Positions 1-7,247 of a stretch of 64,000 nucleotides of DNA are shown here, one piece after another. Within the stretch, counting starts at the first letter, position 1; every line of letters begins with the position of its first letter. Origin of the DNA: Imperialibacter roseus (lineage in GTDB: Bacteria > Bacteroidota > Bacteroidia > Cytophagales > Cyclobacteriaceae); assembly GCF_032999765.1 (NCBI RefSeq), contig NZ_CP136051.1, positions 1,464,417 through 1,528,416 on the forward strand, given 5' to 3'. The translations under genes and the position numbers were made by a program. The notes under the pieces were generated by a model that was not told where the DNA came from, did no database searches, and was given only the letters and a program-made list of their open reading frames with translations.

Positions 1-337
1 CTGTCAGGTGATCCTGATGAAACGAAAGCGTTGCTTTATCTGCTGCCGGAATAACCCTGATCTGCAGCATAGAAAAATGTTCCCAGTCAGGTTTCTTCCA
101 TTTCATCCTAAGATGGGAGCCTTCCTGTAAGGTGGTGATAAGGCCTTCCATTCCTTCGTCGCTCCTGAAAGGTTCGTGATAGGGGAGCTCAGCTGCTACG
201 TCACCAAACCAAAGCCTAACGCCTTTTTTAGATAAAACAAATGCCCAGAGCGTATCCCTGTCGACTGCAAACGTCTTCCGAACGCCGATCTGAAAACCGG
301 CATCTTTTGTTTGTCCAACTGGTTTGTGGTCTTTCAT
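1..337 (-). CDS. SRPBCC (AHSA1-like) protein, 3' end cut by window
   Basis: The reverse strand is open from an ATG at 337 to the window edge, about 112 codons with no stop. The translation starts MKDHKPVGQTKDAGFQIGVR and ends near the window edge with LSFHQDHL, a signature of SRPBCC/START-like small proteins related to the Hsp90 activator AHSA1, which bind hydrophobic ligands in a helix-grip fold. It lies 15 nt downstream of a second SRPBCC gene and a WYL-type regulator on the same strand, so the three probably form one transcription unit. The C-terminus is missing only because the window ends. The ligand cannot be told from sequence. Confidence 0.8.
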   Translation of the reverse strand, partial: MKDHKPVGQTKDAGFQIGVRKTFAVDRDTLWAFVLSKKGVRLWFGDVAAELPYHEPFRSDEGMEGLITTLQEGSHLRMKWKKPDWEHFSMLQIRVIPAADKATLSFHQDHLT

Positions 338-352
338 AATTCGGTAACCAGA

Positions 353-796
353 CTAACTGGCCAGCAAGCTCTCAACTCTTGGAGACAATATATTCTTCCA
401 TTTTGACTGGGAGTGCTTGAACCGCTCATTTTCTTCCATGAAGTTTTCAATGGTAATGCTGAGTTCGGTTTCGTTGCCAACCTCAGATAGCTCATAGGAA
501 ATGTGAATGTAATTCTGCGGCACATTGGCCAGCCCGGCGTTTGGGTCAAAAGTAGAAAACTTAACCCTGACGTCTTTCTCGTATTCGAGGATGTCGCCCG
601 ATCTGAAAGTTGCGCATGCTTCGATGGAACCGGCCACTTCCTCCGAGTTCCGTTCAGCGATTTCGCAGTTGTGAGCATACTGCTCGATCAGGGTAGGGCA
701 GACGAGCGACTGCCAAACATTTGAAACAGTGTTCTGGATACGGTAGGTTCTTTTAATGGTAAGGCTATGGTTCATTTCTTTGCTATTTATATTCAA
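353..796 (-). CDS. SRPBCC (AHSA1-like) protein
   Basis: This 147-aa protein has the layout of an SRPBCC domain: an N-terminal strand (LTIKRTYRI), a helix with a conserved Trp (VWQSLVCP), a central strand set and a long C-terminal helix (FKHSQSKWKNILSPRVESLL). A second in-frame Met (residue 8) directly precedes the conserved core and may be the true start. No signal peptide or membrane segment is seen. It sits between a WYL regulator 23 nt upstream and another SRPBCC gene 15 nt downstream, and the regulator may control both. Binding of a small hydrophobic ligand is the family expectation; the actual substrate is unknown. Confidence 0.8.
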   Translation of the reverse strand: MNINSKEMNHSLTIKRTYRIQNTVSNVWQSLVCPTLIEQYAHNCEIAERNSEEVAGSIEACATFRSGDILEYEKDVRVKFSTFDPNAGLANVPQNYIHISYELSEVGNETELSITIENFMEENERFKHSQSKWKNILSPRVESLLAS

Positions 797-819
797 AGAA
801 ATACCTGCTACTGACAGCC

Positions 820-1524
820 CTATGTCATCGAATTTGAAAAATTTTCAGGAAGATTTTTTATGTAGTCGTCAAGGTTGATGTGATCCTGCTTTTTAAAGGG
901 TTTTGCCATGCATTCAAGCTTCTTTATCCGTACCACACGGAAGTCACGGTAGTCGTTTCTTTTCCAGCACCAGGCAATCATGTGCCAGTCGAACATGTAG
1001 AACAAAAGACCGACAGGCTCCACCTCTCTGGTGCTGGTTTCAAGCCCTTTGTTTTCATATGTCATTTTAAGCACTTGCTTACTGCTGATGGCCGTTTGAA
1101 TGATAGTGAGATACTGCGCATCAAGCATGTCATGGTGCCACTTAAGCACCCGGGTTTGCTCATGCAGGTGATCCACGCCTTCCTTTTGGCTTCCCTTAAG
1201 TACAGCCTTTACTTTCTCGACAGCCGTTTTGCTGTGCCTGATAATGGACTTGTCGGTAAACTGGTCGGCCAGCGAAGCCATGAGTATAAGTGCGTTGGCT
1301 TCTTCATTGGTGAAGGAAACCGGAGGGAGGAAATAGCCGTCAGTGATGAAGTATCCCTTGTTGGGTTCGAAACCCAGGGGCAGGCCCATGTCAGAAATTG
1401 CCCGAAGGTCACGAAACACCGTTCGCTCACTTTTATCGAACTTCTCGGCCAGCTGCTGAAGAGATGTGTATTTTCTGGATTGGATATAAGTAACTACCCC
1501 AAATAGCCGGTCTATTCTGTTCAT
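820..1524 (-). CDS. WYL-domain HTH transcriptional regulator (YafY family)
   Basis: The 234-aa product starts with a winged helix-turn-helix (about residues 20-50, LAEKFDKSERTVFRDLRAI) typical of HTH_11/DeoR-like regulators. A helical linker follows, then a WYL domain (about residues 140-215) with the segment FYMFDWHMIAWCWKRNDYR and the conserved RVVRIKKLE near the C-terminus. WYL domains sense ligands, often nucleic acid pieces or small metabolites. It is the first gene of a probable operon with two SRPBCC proteins 23 nt downstream, an arrangement common for this regulator type in Bacteroidota. Regulation of those two genes is an inference from position. Confidence 0.88.
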   Translation of the reverse strand: MNRIDRLFGVVTYIQSRKYTSLQQLAEKFDKSERTVFRDLRAISDMGLPLGFEPNKGYFITDGYFLPPVSFTNEEANALILMASLADQFTDKSIIRHSKTAVEKVKAVLKGSQKEGVDHLHEQTRVLKWHHDMLDAQYLTIIQTAISSKQVLKMTYENKGLETSTREVEPVGLLFYMFDWHMIAWCWKRNDYRDFRVVRIKKLECMAKPFKKQDHINLDDYIKNLPENFSNSMT

Positions 1525-1600
1525 GTCAACGAAAAAGTGAATGACAATTTAGGGATTTACGTCGCCTCAGGCAACGCTTTGTGTCTGTGACTTTTGAAGT

Positions 1601-3253
1601 TTACTCCTTCAGCCCTTTGTAAGCATTGATCAGTCCGTTGGTAGACGAATCGTGGCTGGTTACTGCATTGCCGTTGAGCAGCTCAGGCAGAATCTGATTG
1701 GCCAGCTGCTTGCCAAGTTCCACACCCCACTGATCGAAGCTGTACACATTCCAAATGATGCCCTGCACGAAGATTTTGTGTTCGTAAAGGGCTATCAGCG
1801 ACCCAAGTGCCCTGGGCGTTAATTTCTTCATCAGGAAGCTGTTGGTAGGTCGGTTGCCTCTGAAAATTTTGTACGGTGTTAGCGCCTCAATATCTTCATC
1901 CGATTTGCCAGCCTTCTTCAACTCTGCAATGACCTCTTCTCTGGTTTTGCCAATCATCAATGCTTCTGTTTGAGCAAAGAAGTTGGATAGAAGCTTTTCC
2001 TGATGGTCTCCCAAAGGGTTTTGGCTGTTGGCCGAAGCAATGAAGTCGCAAGGAATCAACTTTGTGCCCTGGTGGTAAAGCTGATAAAAAGCATGCTGGC
2101 CATTGGTGCCCGGCTCACCCCACACAATGGTACCAGTTTCGTAATTGACGTCTTTTTCATCACGCCCCACCGACTTGCCGTTGCTCTCCATTTCACCCTG
2201 CTGCAGGAACTGTGCAAAGCGGTGCATGTACTGGTCGTAGCAGAGGATGGCCTGGCTTTCAGCCTCAAAGAAGTTGTTGTACCACACGCCAACCAGCGCC
2301 AATATCGTTGGAAGGTTTTCTCCGTGGGATGTGTTCAGGAAGTGGTTGTCCATGGCATGGGCACCGTCGTGCAGCTCCATGAAGTTGTCGAACCCGATGG
2401 CGCAGGCGATTGACATCCCAATCGCTGACCAAAGAGAATATCGGCCACCCACCCAGTCCCAGAACTTGAACATGTTCTCTTCGGCAATGCCAAACTGCAC
2501 CACCTTCTCCGTGTTGGTAGAAAGGGCGATGAAGTGGTTGCGAACATATTTCTCGTCCTTACAGGCAGCCAACAACCAATCTCTCGCCGACTCGGCATTG
2601 GTCATGGTCTCCTGCGTGGTAAAGGTTTTGGATGCGATAATAAACAAGGTAGTTTCCGGATCTACCTTTTTGAGCGTCTGCAGCAAATGAGTACCATCCA
2701 CATTCGATACGTAGTGACTTTCAATGCCCTCTACCTGATAGGGTTTGAGCGATTCGGTAACCATGTAGGGCCCCAGGTCAGAGCCTCCTATGCCAATATT
2801 GACAACATGCTTGATTGCCTTACCAGAAAATCCTTTCAATTCACCAGTATGCAGTTTTTCCGTGAAAGCCTTCATCTTTGCCAGCTCTGCGTTCACGTCT
2901 TCCATCACGTTGTGCCCGTCAACAATAATGGGTGTGTTGCTACGGTTGCGCAGGGCTACGTGGAGTACTGAGCGACTTTCGGTTACATTGATGCACTCGC
3001 CTGAATACATCTGCTTCTTGGCCTCCTGCAGTTTCACCTGCTCTGCAAGTTCCAACAGCAGGTTAAGCGTTTCTTCGGTGATGATATTCTTTGAGAAATC
3101 AAAAAGAATGTCTTCGAACTTTAAATGGAATTTATCGAAACGGGAAGGATCCTTTTTGAAAAGATCCTTCATGTGCACTTTTTCCATTTGACTGAAATGT
3201 GTCTTTAGCTTCTTCCACGCTTCAGTACTGGTAGGGTTTATCTTAGGGAGCAT
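1601..3253 (-). CDS. pgi: Glucose-6-phosphate isomerase
   Basis: This 550-aa cytoplasmic enzyme interconverts glucose 6-phosphate and fructose 6-phosphate. Its length matches the usual bacterial/eukaryotic long form (about 545-560 aa). Visible signatures are [12 protein letters not shown] (about residues 153-164), [11 protein letters not shown], the [14 protein letters not shown] stretch containing the catalytic Glu, and [15 protein letters not shown] with the catalytic His. The start ATG at 3253 gives the normal N-terminus. It stands as a single gene: 76 nt separate its stop from the WYL gene start and about 200 nt lie upstream. Confidence 0.98.
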   Translation of the reverse strand: MLPKINPTSTEAWKKLKTHFSQMEKVHMKDLFKKDPSRFDKFHLKFEDILFDFSKNIITEETLNLLLELAEQVKLQEAKKQMYSGECINVTESRSVLHVALRNRSNTPIIVDGHNVMEDVNAELAKMKAFTEKLHTGELKGFSGKAIKHVVNIGIGGSDLGPYMVTESLKPYQVEGIESHYVSNVDGTHLLQTLKKVDPETTLFIIASKTFTTQETMTNAESARDWLLAACKDEKYVRNHFIALSTNTEKVVQFGIAEENMFKFWDWVGGRYSLWSAIGMSIACAIGFDNFMELHDGAHAMDNHFLNTSHGENLPTILALVGVWYNNFFEAESQAILCYDQYMHRFAQFLQQGEMESNGKSVGRDEKDVNYETGTIVWGEPGTNGQHAFYQLYHQGTKLIPCDFIASANSQNPLGDHQEKLLSNFFAQTEALMIGKTREEVIAELKKAGKSDEDIEALTPYKIFRGNRPTNSFLMKKLTPRALGSLIALYEHKIFVQGIIWNVYSFDQWGVELGKQLANQILPELLNGNAVTSHDSSTNGLINAYKGLKE

Positions 3254-3449
3254 CTTTTGTCAATAGTCAAAAAAACAGAGGCAAACATTGCGATAATTCC
3301 AGTGATTTTCAACTACTGTCACCATCGTGTCTGGCACAAAGTGCCTTTATGGGGCATCGAAAACGTTTGAAATGACTTAAAAAAAACTGAAAAAAGATTG
3401 AGTGTATCGGGACAGATTGCCCGCCACACAGTTATATGCAATTTTTCAG

Positions 3450-4616
3450 CTAAACAACCTGAGCCAGGGCCTTGTTGAAAGCTTCCATTTCGTCTTTGCG
3501 CCCAATGCTCACCCGGCACCAGTCCTGATTTTTGAAGTTCCAGGATCTCACCAGCACGCCTTTTTCTTTCATGCGGCTGAGGAAGGTGCTGCCATTCATG
3601 TCGATGGGGAACATAGCAAAGTTGGTGAAAGAAGGGATGACGTTGGCACCAACTGCCTTCAAGCCTTTGTATAAAAGTTGTTTGGATTCTTCTGTTTGCT
3701 GAACGCTCATGCTTAGGAATGCCTTGTCGTCCACCGAAGCGGTCGCTGCCAGAACGGCTGGCCTGGATAAGTCAAACCCGCCGGTGGAGAATGGTTTCAT
3801 TTTGGCCAGCAGGTCTGGTTTGGCTACACAATAGCCCACTCGTAAACCAGCGAAACCATGCACTTTGGAGAAGGTTTTGCAAACAATGACATTCTTGCCT
3901 TGCTGCACGCAGGAAATCGTACTCGCTTTCAACCCTTCAGGGTGATAGTCGATATAAGCCTCGTCCACAAAAACAGGGGCCTTGTCACTTACGGAATTAC
4001 AAAAATCCCTCATCTCCTTACCCGATACCTGAGTTCCGGTTGGGTTCATCGGGTTCACTGTATACACCAGAGAAGTTTTGCCGTTAACTGCATCGGCCAT
4101 TTTGCCCAACTGTTGTTTCAATCCACTGTCCACCTCAACTTTCACCAGCTTGCCACCCACACCTTCGGCGTATTTTGGCAGGCTGTCGAAAGTAGGATGG
4201 GAAATGACAATCTCACCACCCTTCATGCCGAAAGCGACACCAGCAGCCATTAGCAGTTGAGTGGATCCCGATCCAAGTAGAATAAAGTCTTCGGATACAC
4301 CCTCGTAAGCAGCTATTTTTCTTTGTAGTTCTGCCCTTTCGTCAAAAGGATACATATAGCTGTCCTTCAGAGAATTGGTAATAGCAGCAATTGCCTTTTC
4401 CGATGGCCCAAATGGATTCTCGTTAGCGAAAAGCCTCGCTTTAACTCCTTCCTGTCCCTCGAAATAGTAAAAAGCCCTTTCTTCGTCGGTCATGGAAAGG
4501 AACTCGGCGTTGTAAGAAGGAGACTTGGCAAAAAGGGCGGGTAAATTAACAAAAGCGGCAGAAGCAGCCAGTGTGCCAGCTTTCAAAGCCTGGCGACGGG
4601 TGAGGGAAGTTTTCAT
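3450..4616 (-). CDS. Tat-exported HisC-like PLP aminotransferase
   Basis: The start is set at 4616 because MKTSLTRRQALKAGTLAASA from that Met forms a twin-arginine signal; the longer open frame to 4664 adds a non-conserved 16 residues. The mature part is a fold-type I aminotransferase related to histidinol-phosphate aminotransferase, with DEAYIDYHPEG and the PLP-lysine region CKTFSKVHGFAGLRVGY (Lys near residue 251). The family includes HisC enzymes and secreted relatives. A Tat signal means the folded, PLP-loaded enzyme would act in the periplasm, so a role in histidine biosynthesis is doubtful. No other his genes are in the window. The substrate is not known. Confidence 0.9.
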   Translation of the reverse strand: MKTSLTRRQALKAGTLAASAAFVNLPALFAKSPSYNAEFLSMTDEERAFYYFEGQEGVKARLFANENPFGPSEKAIAAITNSLKDSYMYPFDERAELQRKIAAYEGVSEDFILLGSGSTQLLMAAGVAFGMKGGEIVISHPTFDSLPKYAEGVGGKLVKVEVDSGLKQQLGKMADAVNGKTSLVYTVNPMNPTGTQVSGKEMRDFCNSVSDKAPVFVDEAYIDYHPEGLKASTISCVQQGKNVIVCKTFSKVHGFAGLRVGYCVAKPDLLAKMKPFSTGGFDLSRPAVLAATASVDDKAFLSMSVQQTEESKQLLYKGLKAVGANVIPSFTNFAMFPIDMNGSTFLSRMKEKGVLVRSWNFKNQDWCRVSIGRKDEMEAFNKALAQVV

Positions 4617-4725
4617 AGGTAGTGTTGTTTGATACAATTTAAACAAATGTTTTGAACATGTCACGACGGATTTTACCTATGAGAACAAAAAGGACAAACA
4701 AAAATAGATGTCTCAAAAAATGGAA

Positions 4726-4817
4726 GGCGACGTCATTTCGAGTGACGAAGCGGCGAGAAATCTCCCAGACCTGGCAGTAAGTCAGGGGGATTTCTCCCTC
4801 ACGATGGAAATGACGCC
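4726..4817. repeat. REP/MITE-like imperfect palindrome
   Basis: A 92-nt imperfect palindrome begins ggcgacgtcatttcgagtg and ends gatggaaatgacgcc, with inner arms gagaaatctccc and gggggatttctcc. Flanking A and T runs make it look like a terminator for the upstream-lying amidohydrolase gene read on the minus strand. Sequences of this type (GTCATTTC...GAGAAATCTCCC) are, from memory, widely dispersed between genes of Bacteroidota genomes, so this is probably one copy of a genomic repeat family. Confidence 0.65.
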
Positions 4818-4839
4818 TTTTTTGGCAGCCTTTTTTGTT

Positions 4840-6267
4840 TTACTCTTTCCCTATCGGCGGCGGGCCTTCGATCATCGGGGTATACACATGATCGCCTTTT
4901 CTTTCTTTGAACTCCTTCTTCATGGCTTCTACCTTTTTGGGATCTTCGAACAAGTCAATGGCGGACATGGACAGTGCCTTGGCTGCGTGTATCATACCTT
5001 TGTGCCCAATGGACATGCCTCCGCAGGCTACTACCGCCCACGAATGCCATGGTGTGCCATCTGGCGCCGTAGCCACGCTAAGGCGGGCGACTGGTACCAC
5101 CCAGCTTACATCACCCACGTCGGTAGAGCCACCGCCCGGATGTTCGAGTGTTTCTTCCATGGGCTCAATTTTACTGTTCAGGCCAATTTGTGGTTTCCCC
5201 GTTGCTTCCTGAATCTTTTTGGCATAGTCTGTTTCTTCGGCTGTGTAAGTAATAGGGCCTAGCAGTTCCAGGTTCTTTTGTATGATAGCGCCCCCGCTGC
5301 GGTTGACCAGCACCTCGTAGATACCCGACACCAGATTGATCTTGTAGTCAACATTCGCAAGAATAGCAGCACCCTCAGCCATGGCTCTTACCCGCTGGTA
5401 TACCTCGTTCATTCCTTCCCTTTTGTCGTCACGCACCCTCACCCAAATGCGGGAGTAGTCGGGCACTACGTTCACCACCTGGCCACCGTCCTGAATGTGG
5501 TAGTGGATACGCACTGTCGGCTTAATGTGCTCCCGGTAGGCGTTGATGCCATGGGCGTACAGCTCGAGGGCGTCGGAAGCACTGCGGCCGTTCCAGGGGT
5601 CGCCGGAGGCATGGGCAGCCTGACCAAAAAACTCAACTGTAAAGTCCACCAGGGCCAGCCCACTTTGTACAGCCGTTTTGGTTTCAGCGCCCGGGTGCCA
5701 GTCGAGGCAGGCATCGAGGTCATCGAAAAGGCCGGCTTTCGCCATCCATATTTTGCCGAAGAATTTCTCTTCAGCGGGTGTGCCGAAAAATTTGATGGTG
5801 CCTTTCAGCTTACCTTGTGCCATTAGGTCTTTCACTGCTATGGCAGCGCCCAGGCTCGCTGTCCCAAACAGGTTATGTCCGCAGCCATGGCCTGGTTTGC
5901 CGTCATGCAAAGGGCTTTTATAGGGCACAGTGTTCTGCGAGAGTCCTGGCAGTGCGTCAAATTCACCAAGAATACCGATGACGGGACTGTCGCTACCGTA
6001 GGTAGCGATGAAGGCAGTCGGAATGCCAGCCACACCACGTTCGACAGTGAAACCGTTGGCTTCCGCATAGTCGGCCAGCAGGTCAGCGGAGACGGTTTCC
6101 TGAAAGGCGATTTCTTCAGCTGCCCATATTTTGTCGCTGATAGTGGTCAGCTCGGAAGTGCGGCCTTCGATGTCTTTGATGGCGGTGGCTTTGGTTGCAC
6201 TGATTTTTTGTGCCTGGGCGTTGACGCCAACAGCGCAGGCTAGTATTACTAGTAATCTTTTGATCAT
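4840..6267 (-). CDS. Exported M20D-family amidohydrolase (AbgB-like)
   Basis: The 475-aa protein has an N-terminal signal peptide (MIKRLLVILACAVGVNAQA, cleavage near residue 19). It then has an M20 metallopeptidase domain with GEFDALPGL, the metal-binding HGCGHN (residues about 127-132) and a C-terminal HPGGGSTDVGDVSW metal/active-site region. An inserted dimerisation domain lies between. The closest named relatives are subunit B of p-aminobenzoyl-glutamate hydrolase and amidohydrolases that split N-acyl amino acids. Secretion suggests peptide or acyl-amino-acid scavenging in the periplasm rather than folate breakdown recycling. It is monocistronic, with a palindromic repeat immediately downstream acting as likely terminator. 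Confidence 0.9.
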   Translation of the reverse strand: MIKRLLVILACAVGVNAQAQKISATKATAIKDIEGRTSELTTISDKIWAAEEIAFQETVSADLLADYAEANGFTVERGVAGIPTAFIATYGSDSPVIGILGEFDALPGLSQNTVPYKSPLHDGKPGHGCGHNLFGTASLGAAIAVKDLMAQGKLKGTIKFFGTPAEEKFFGKIWMAKAGLFDDLDACLDWHPGAETKTAVQSGLALVDFTVEFFGQAAHASGDPWNGRSASDALELYAHGINAYREHIKPTVRIHYHIQDGGQVVNVVPDYSRIWVRVRDDKREGMNEVYQRVRAMAEGAAILANVDYKINLVSGIYEVLVNRSGGAIIQKNLELLGPITYTAEETDYAKKIQEATGKPQIGLNSKIEPMEETLEHPGGGSTDVGDVSWVVPVARLSVATAPDGTPWHSWAVVACGGMSIGHKGMIHAAKALSMSAIDLFEDPKKVEAMKKEFKERKGDHVYTPMIEGPPPIGKE

Positions 6268-6402
6268 AGAAGAGAAGTTTAATATTGGAAACAGAAAAGT
6301 AAAATGGGCGTTCGGGAGTCAATTAAGGAAAAAAAGCGGAAGGCAGGAAGAGGAGTGCTGTGAAAGGCTAATCCAGTTCAGGTTAAGACCTTTAGCAGGT
6401 AT

Positions 6403-6598
6403 GTGACAAGCCCTTATGCGACCAGGTGACAAGCGCCTATGACATAGGTAGTAAAGGCGTTATTCCTTTCTGGATAAGTGCAGTACAGGGGCTTGATAAC
6501 GGCTTAACAGGAGGCTGCGGTGCGCACCACACATAGGTAGTGCTGGGCAGAATAAGTAGTGCGTGGTGGGCGGCATAACTAGTGATTGGTGGGCAGCA
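6403..6598. repeat. Degenerate tandem array, about 23-nt period
   Basis: GTGACAAGC(C/G)C(T/C)TATG occurs at 6403-6418 and again at 6426-6441, exactly 23 nt apart. GATAA...ACAGG(G/A)GGCT-like units lie near 6473 and 6495. The last part has TAAGTAGTGCGTGGTGGGCG at 6553 and TAACTAGTGATTGGTGGGCA at 6576, again 23 nt apart, preceded by a shorter copy at 6534. ACATAGGTAGT is found twice (6442 and 6531). A 23-nt period does not keep a reading frame, so it is not decayed coding sequence of a repeat protein. Confidence 0.5.
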
Positions 6599-6766
6599 AG
6601 CTGGTTCACAAATATCGTAGCCACGAAACCGGGTGCGAAGGCGGTTCCTTACAGAAAGCCATTTGTTAGTTACTAATTATACGAAATTTGGAGGAAAAGG
6701 AGTTGGGTGATACAATTGAAAGCGGTGAAATTTAATGACCGATGCCGGTGGCACCTCCCAAAACAA

Positions 6767-6810
6767 AACTTCCCGAAAGTTTTTCCAATGACGGCTACTT
6801 TCGGGAAGTT
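6767..6810 (-). terminator. Terminator hairpin after YtxH-like gene
   Basis: Perfect 14-bp stem: aacttcccgaaagt (6767-6780) pairs with actttcgggaagtt (6797-6810) around a 16-nt loop. It lies about 30 nt beyond the stop codon of the YtxH-like gene on the minus strand. Confidence 0.7.
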
Positions 6811-6838
6811 GGATTGATATTTTATATGTGATTTAGAC

Positions 6839-7111
6839 TTAACTGTCTCTGCCGACCAGTTTAGCATCTTCTAACTTAGAAGCTCCATTTTTCGAAAGTC
6901 GCATGGCCTCTTTGCCAACGGTCTCTATTTTCTGAGACACATTATCAATAACCTTATTGAACTTGGATTCTACCTCATCAAAATAATCATCTCCCTTTTT
7001 GCTGATCTTCTTTCTTGTCGCAGCACCTTTAGCAGGGGCAAAAAGTATTCCTAAGGCAGCTCCAATAGATGCACTTACCAATACACTAACTAATACTTTT
7101 CCAGAGTTCAT
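6839..7111 (-). CDS. YtxH-like membrane-anchored small protein
   Basis: This 90-aa protein has one N-terminal membrane helix (about residues 6-26, with the glycine-rich GAALGILFAPAKGAATRK typical of YtxH/GvpP-like proteins). A charged amphipathic helix follows, rich in Lys, Glu and Asp (about residues 38-85). The family is common and often stress-induced in Bacteroidota and Firmicutes, but its molecular function is not established. It has its own terminator and a 136-bp upstream region, so it is probably transcribed alone. Confidence 0.85.
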   Translation of the reverse strand: MNSGKVLVSVLVSASIGAALGILFAPAKGAATRKKISKKGDDYFDEVESKFNKVIDNVSQKIETVGKEAMRLSKNGASKLEDAKLVGRDS

Positions 7112-7247
7112 AATTTTACGGTTTTGTTACAAATAATTTATTAAAATAGACTGGTTGTATTATAGTTAACGAGAAAAAAGGCCTTTTTGTTACAATTTGA
7201 GCAGATTTGCCTGGCGACGATGGGTCATTCCGTGCAACGTCAGCGAC

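Larger units (their letters stand above)
6268..6838. other. 571-bp gene-free stretch with periodic repeats
   Basis: No open frame here resembles a protein. The stretch holds a degenerate array with about 23-nt spacing (6403-6598) and a perfect 14-bp hairpin (6767-6810) that belongs to the YtxH-like gene on the right. The first 100 bp should contain the promoter of the amidohydrolase gene, though I cannot point to a clear box. Confidence 0.6.

Noticed and set aside
880-1506. 208-aa open frame on the plus strand
   Set aside because: It is antisense to the WYL regulator, which carries a clear HTH and WYL domain.
6403-6598. CRISPR array
   Set aside because: The repeats are degenerate, the units adjoin without spacers, and no cas gene is in the window.
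6673-6867. 64-aa open frame in the gene-free region
   Set aside because: It overlaps the YtxH-like gene end and the perfect terminator hairpin at 6767-6810; no conserved sequence.
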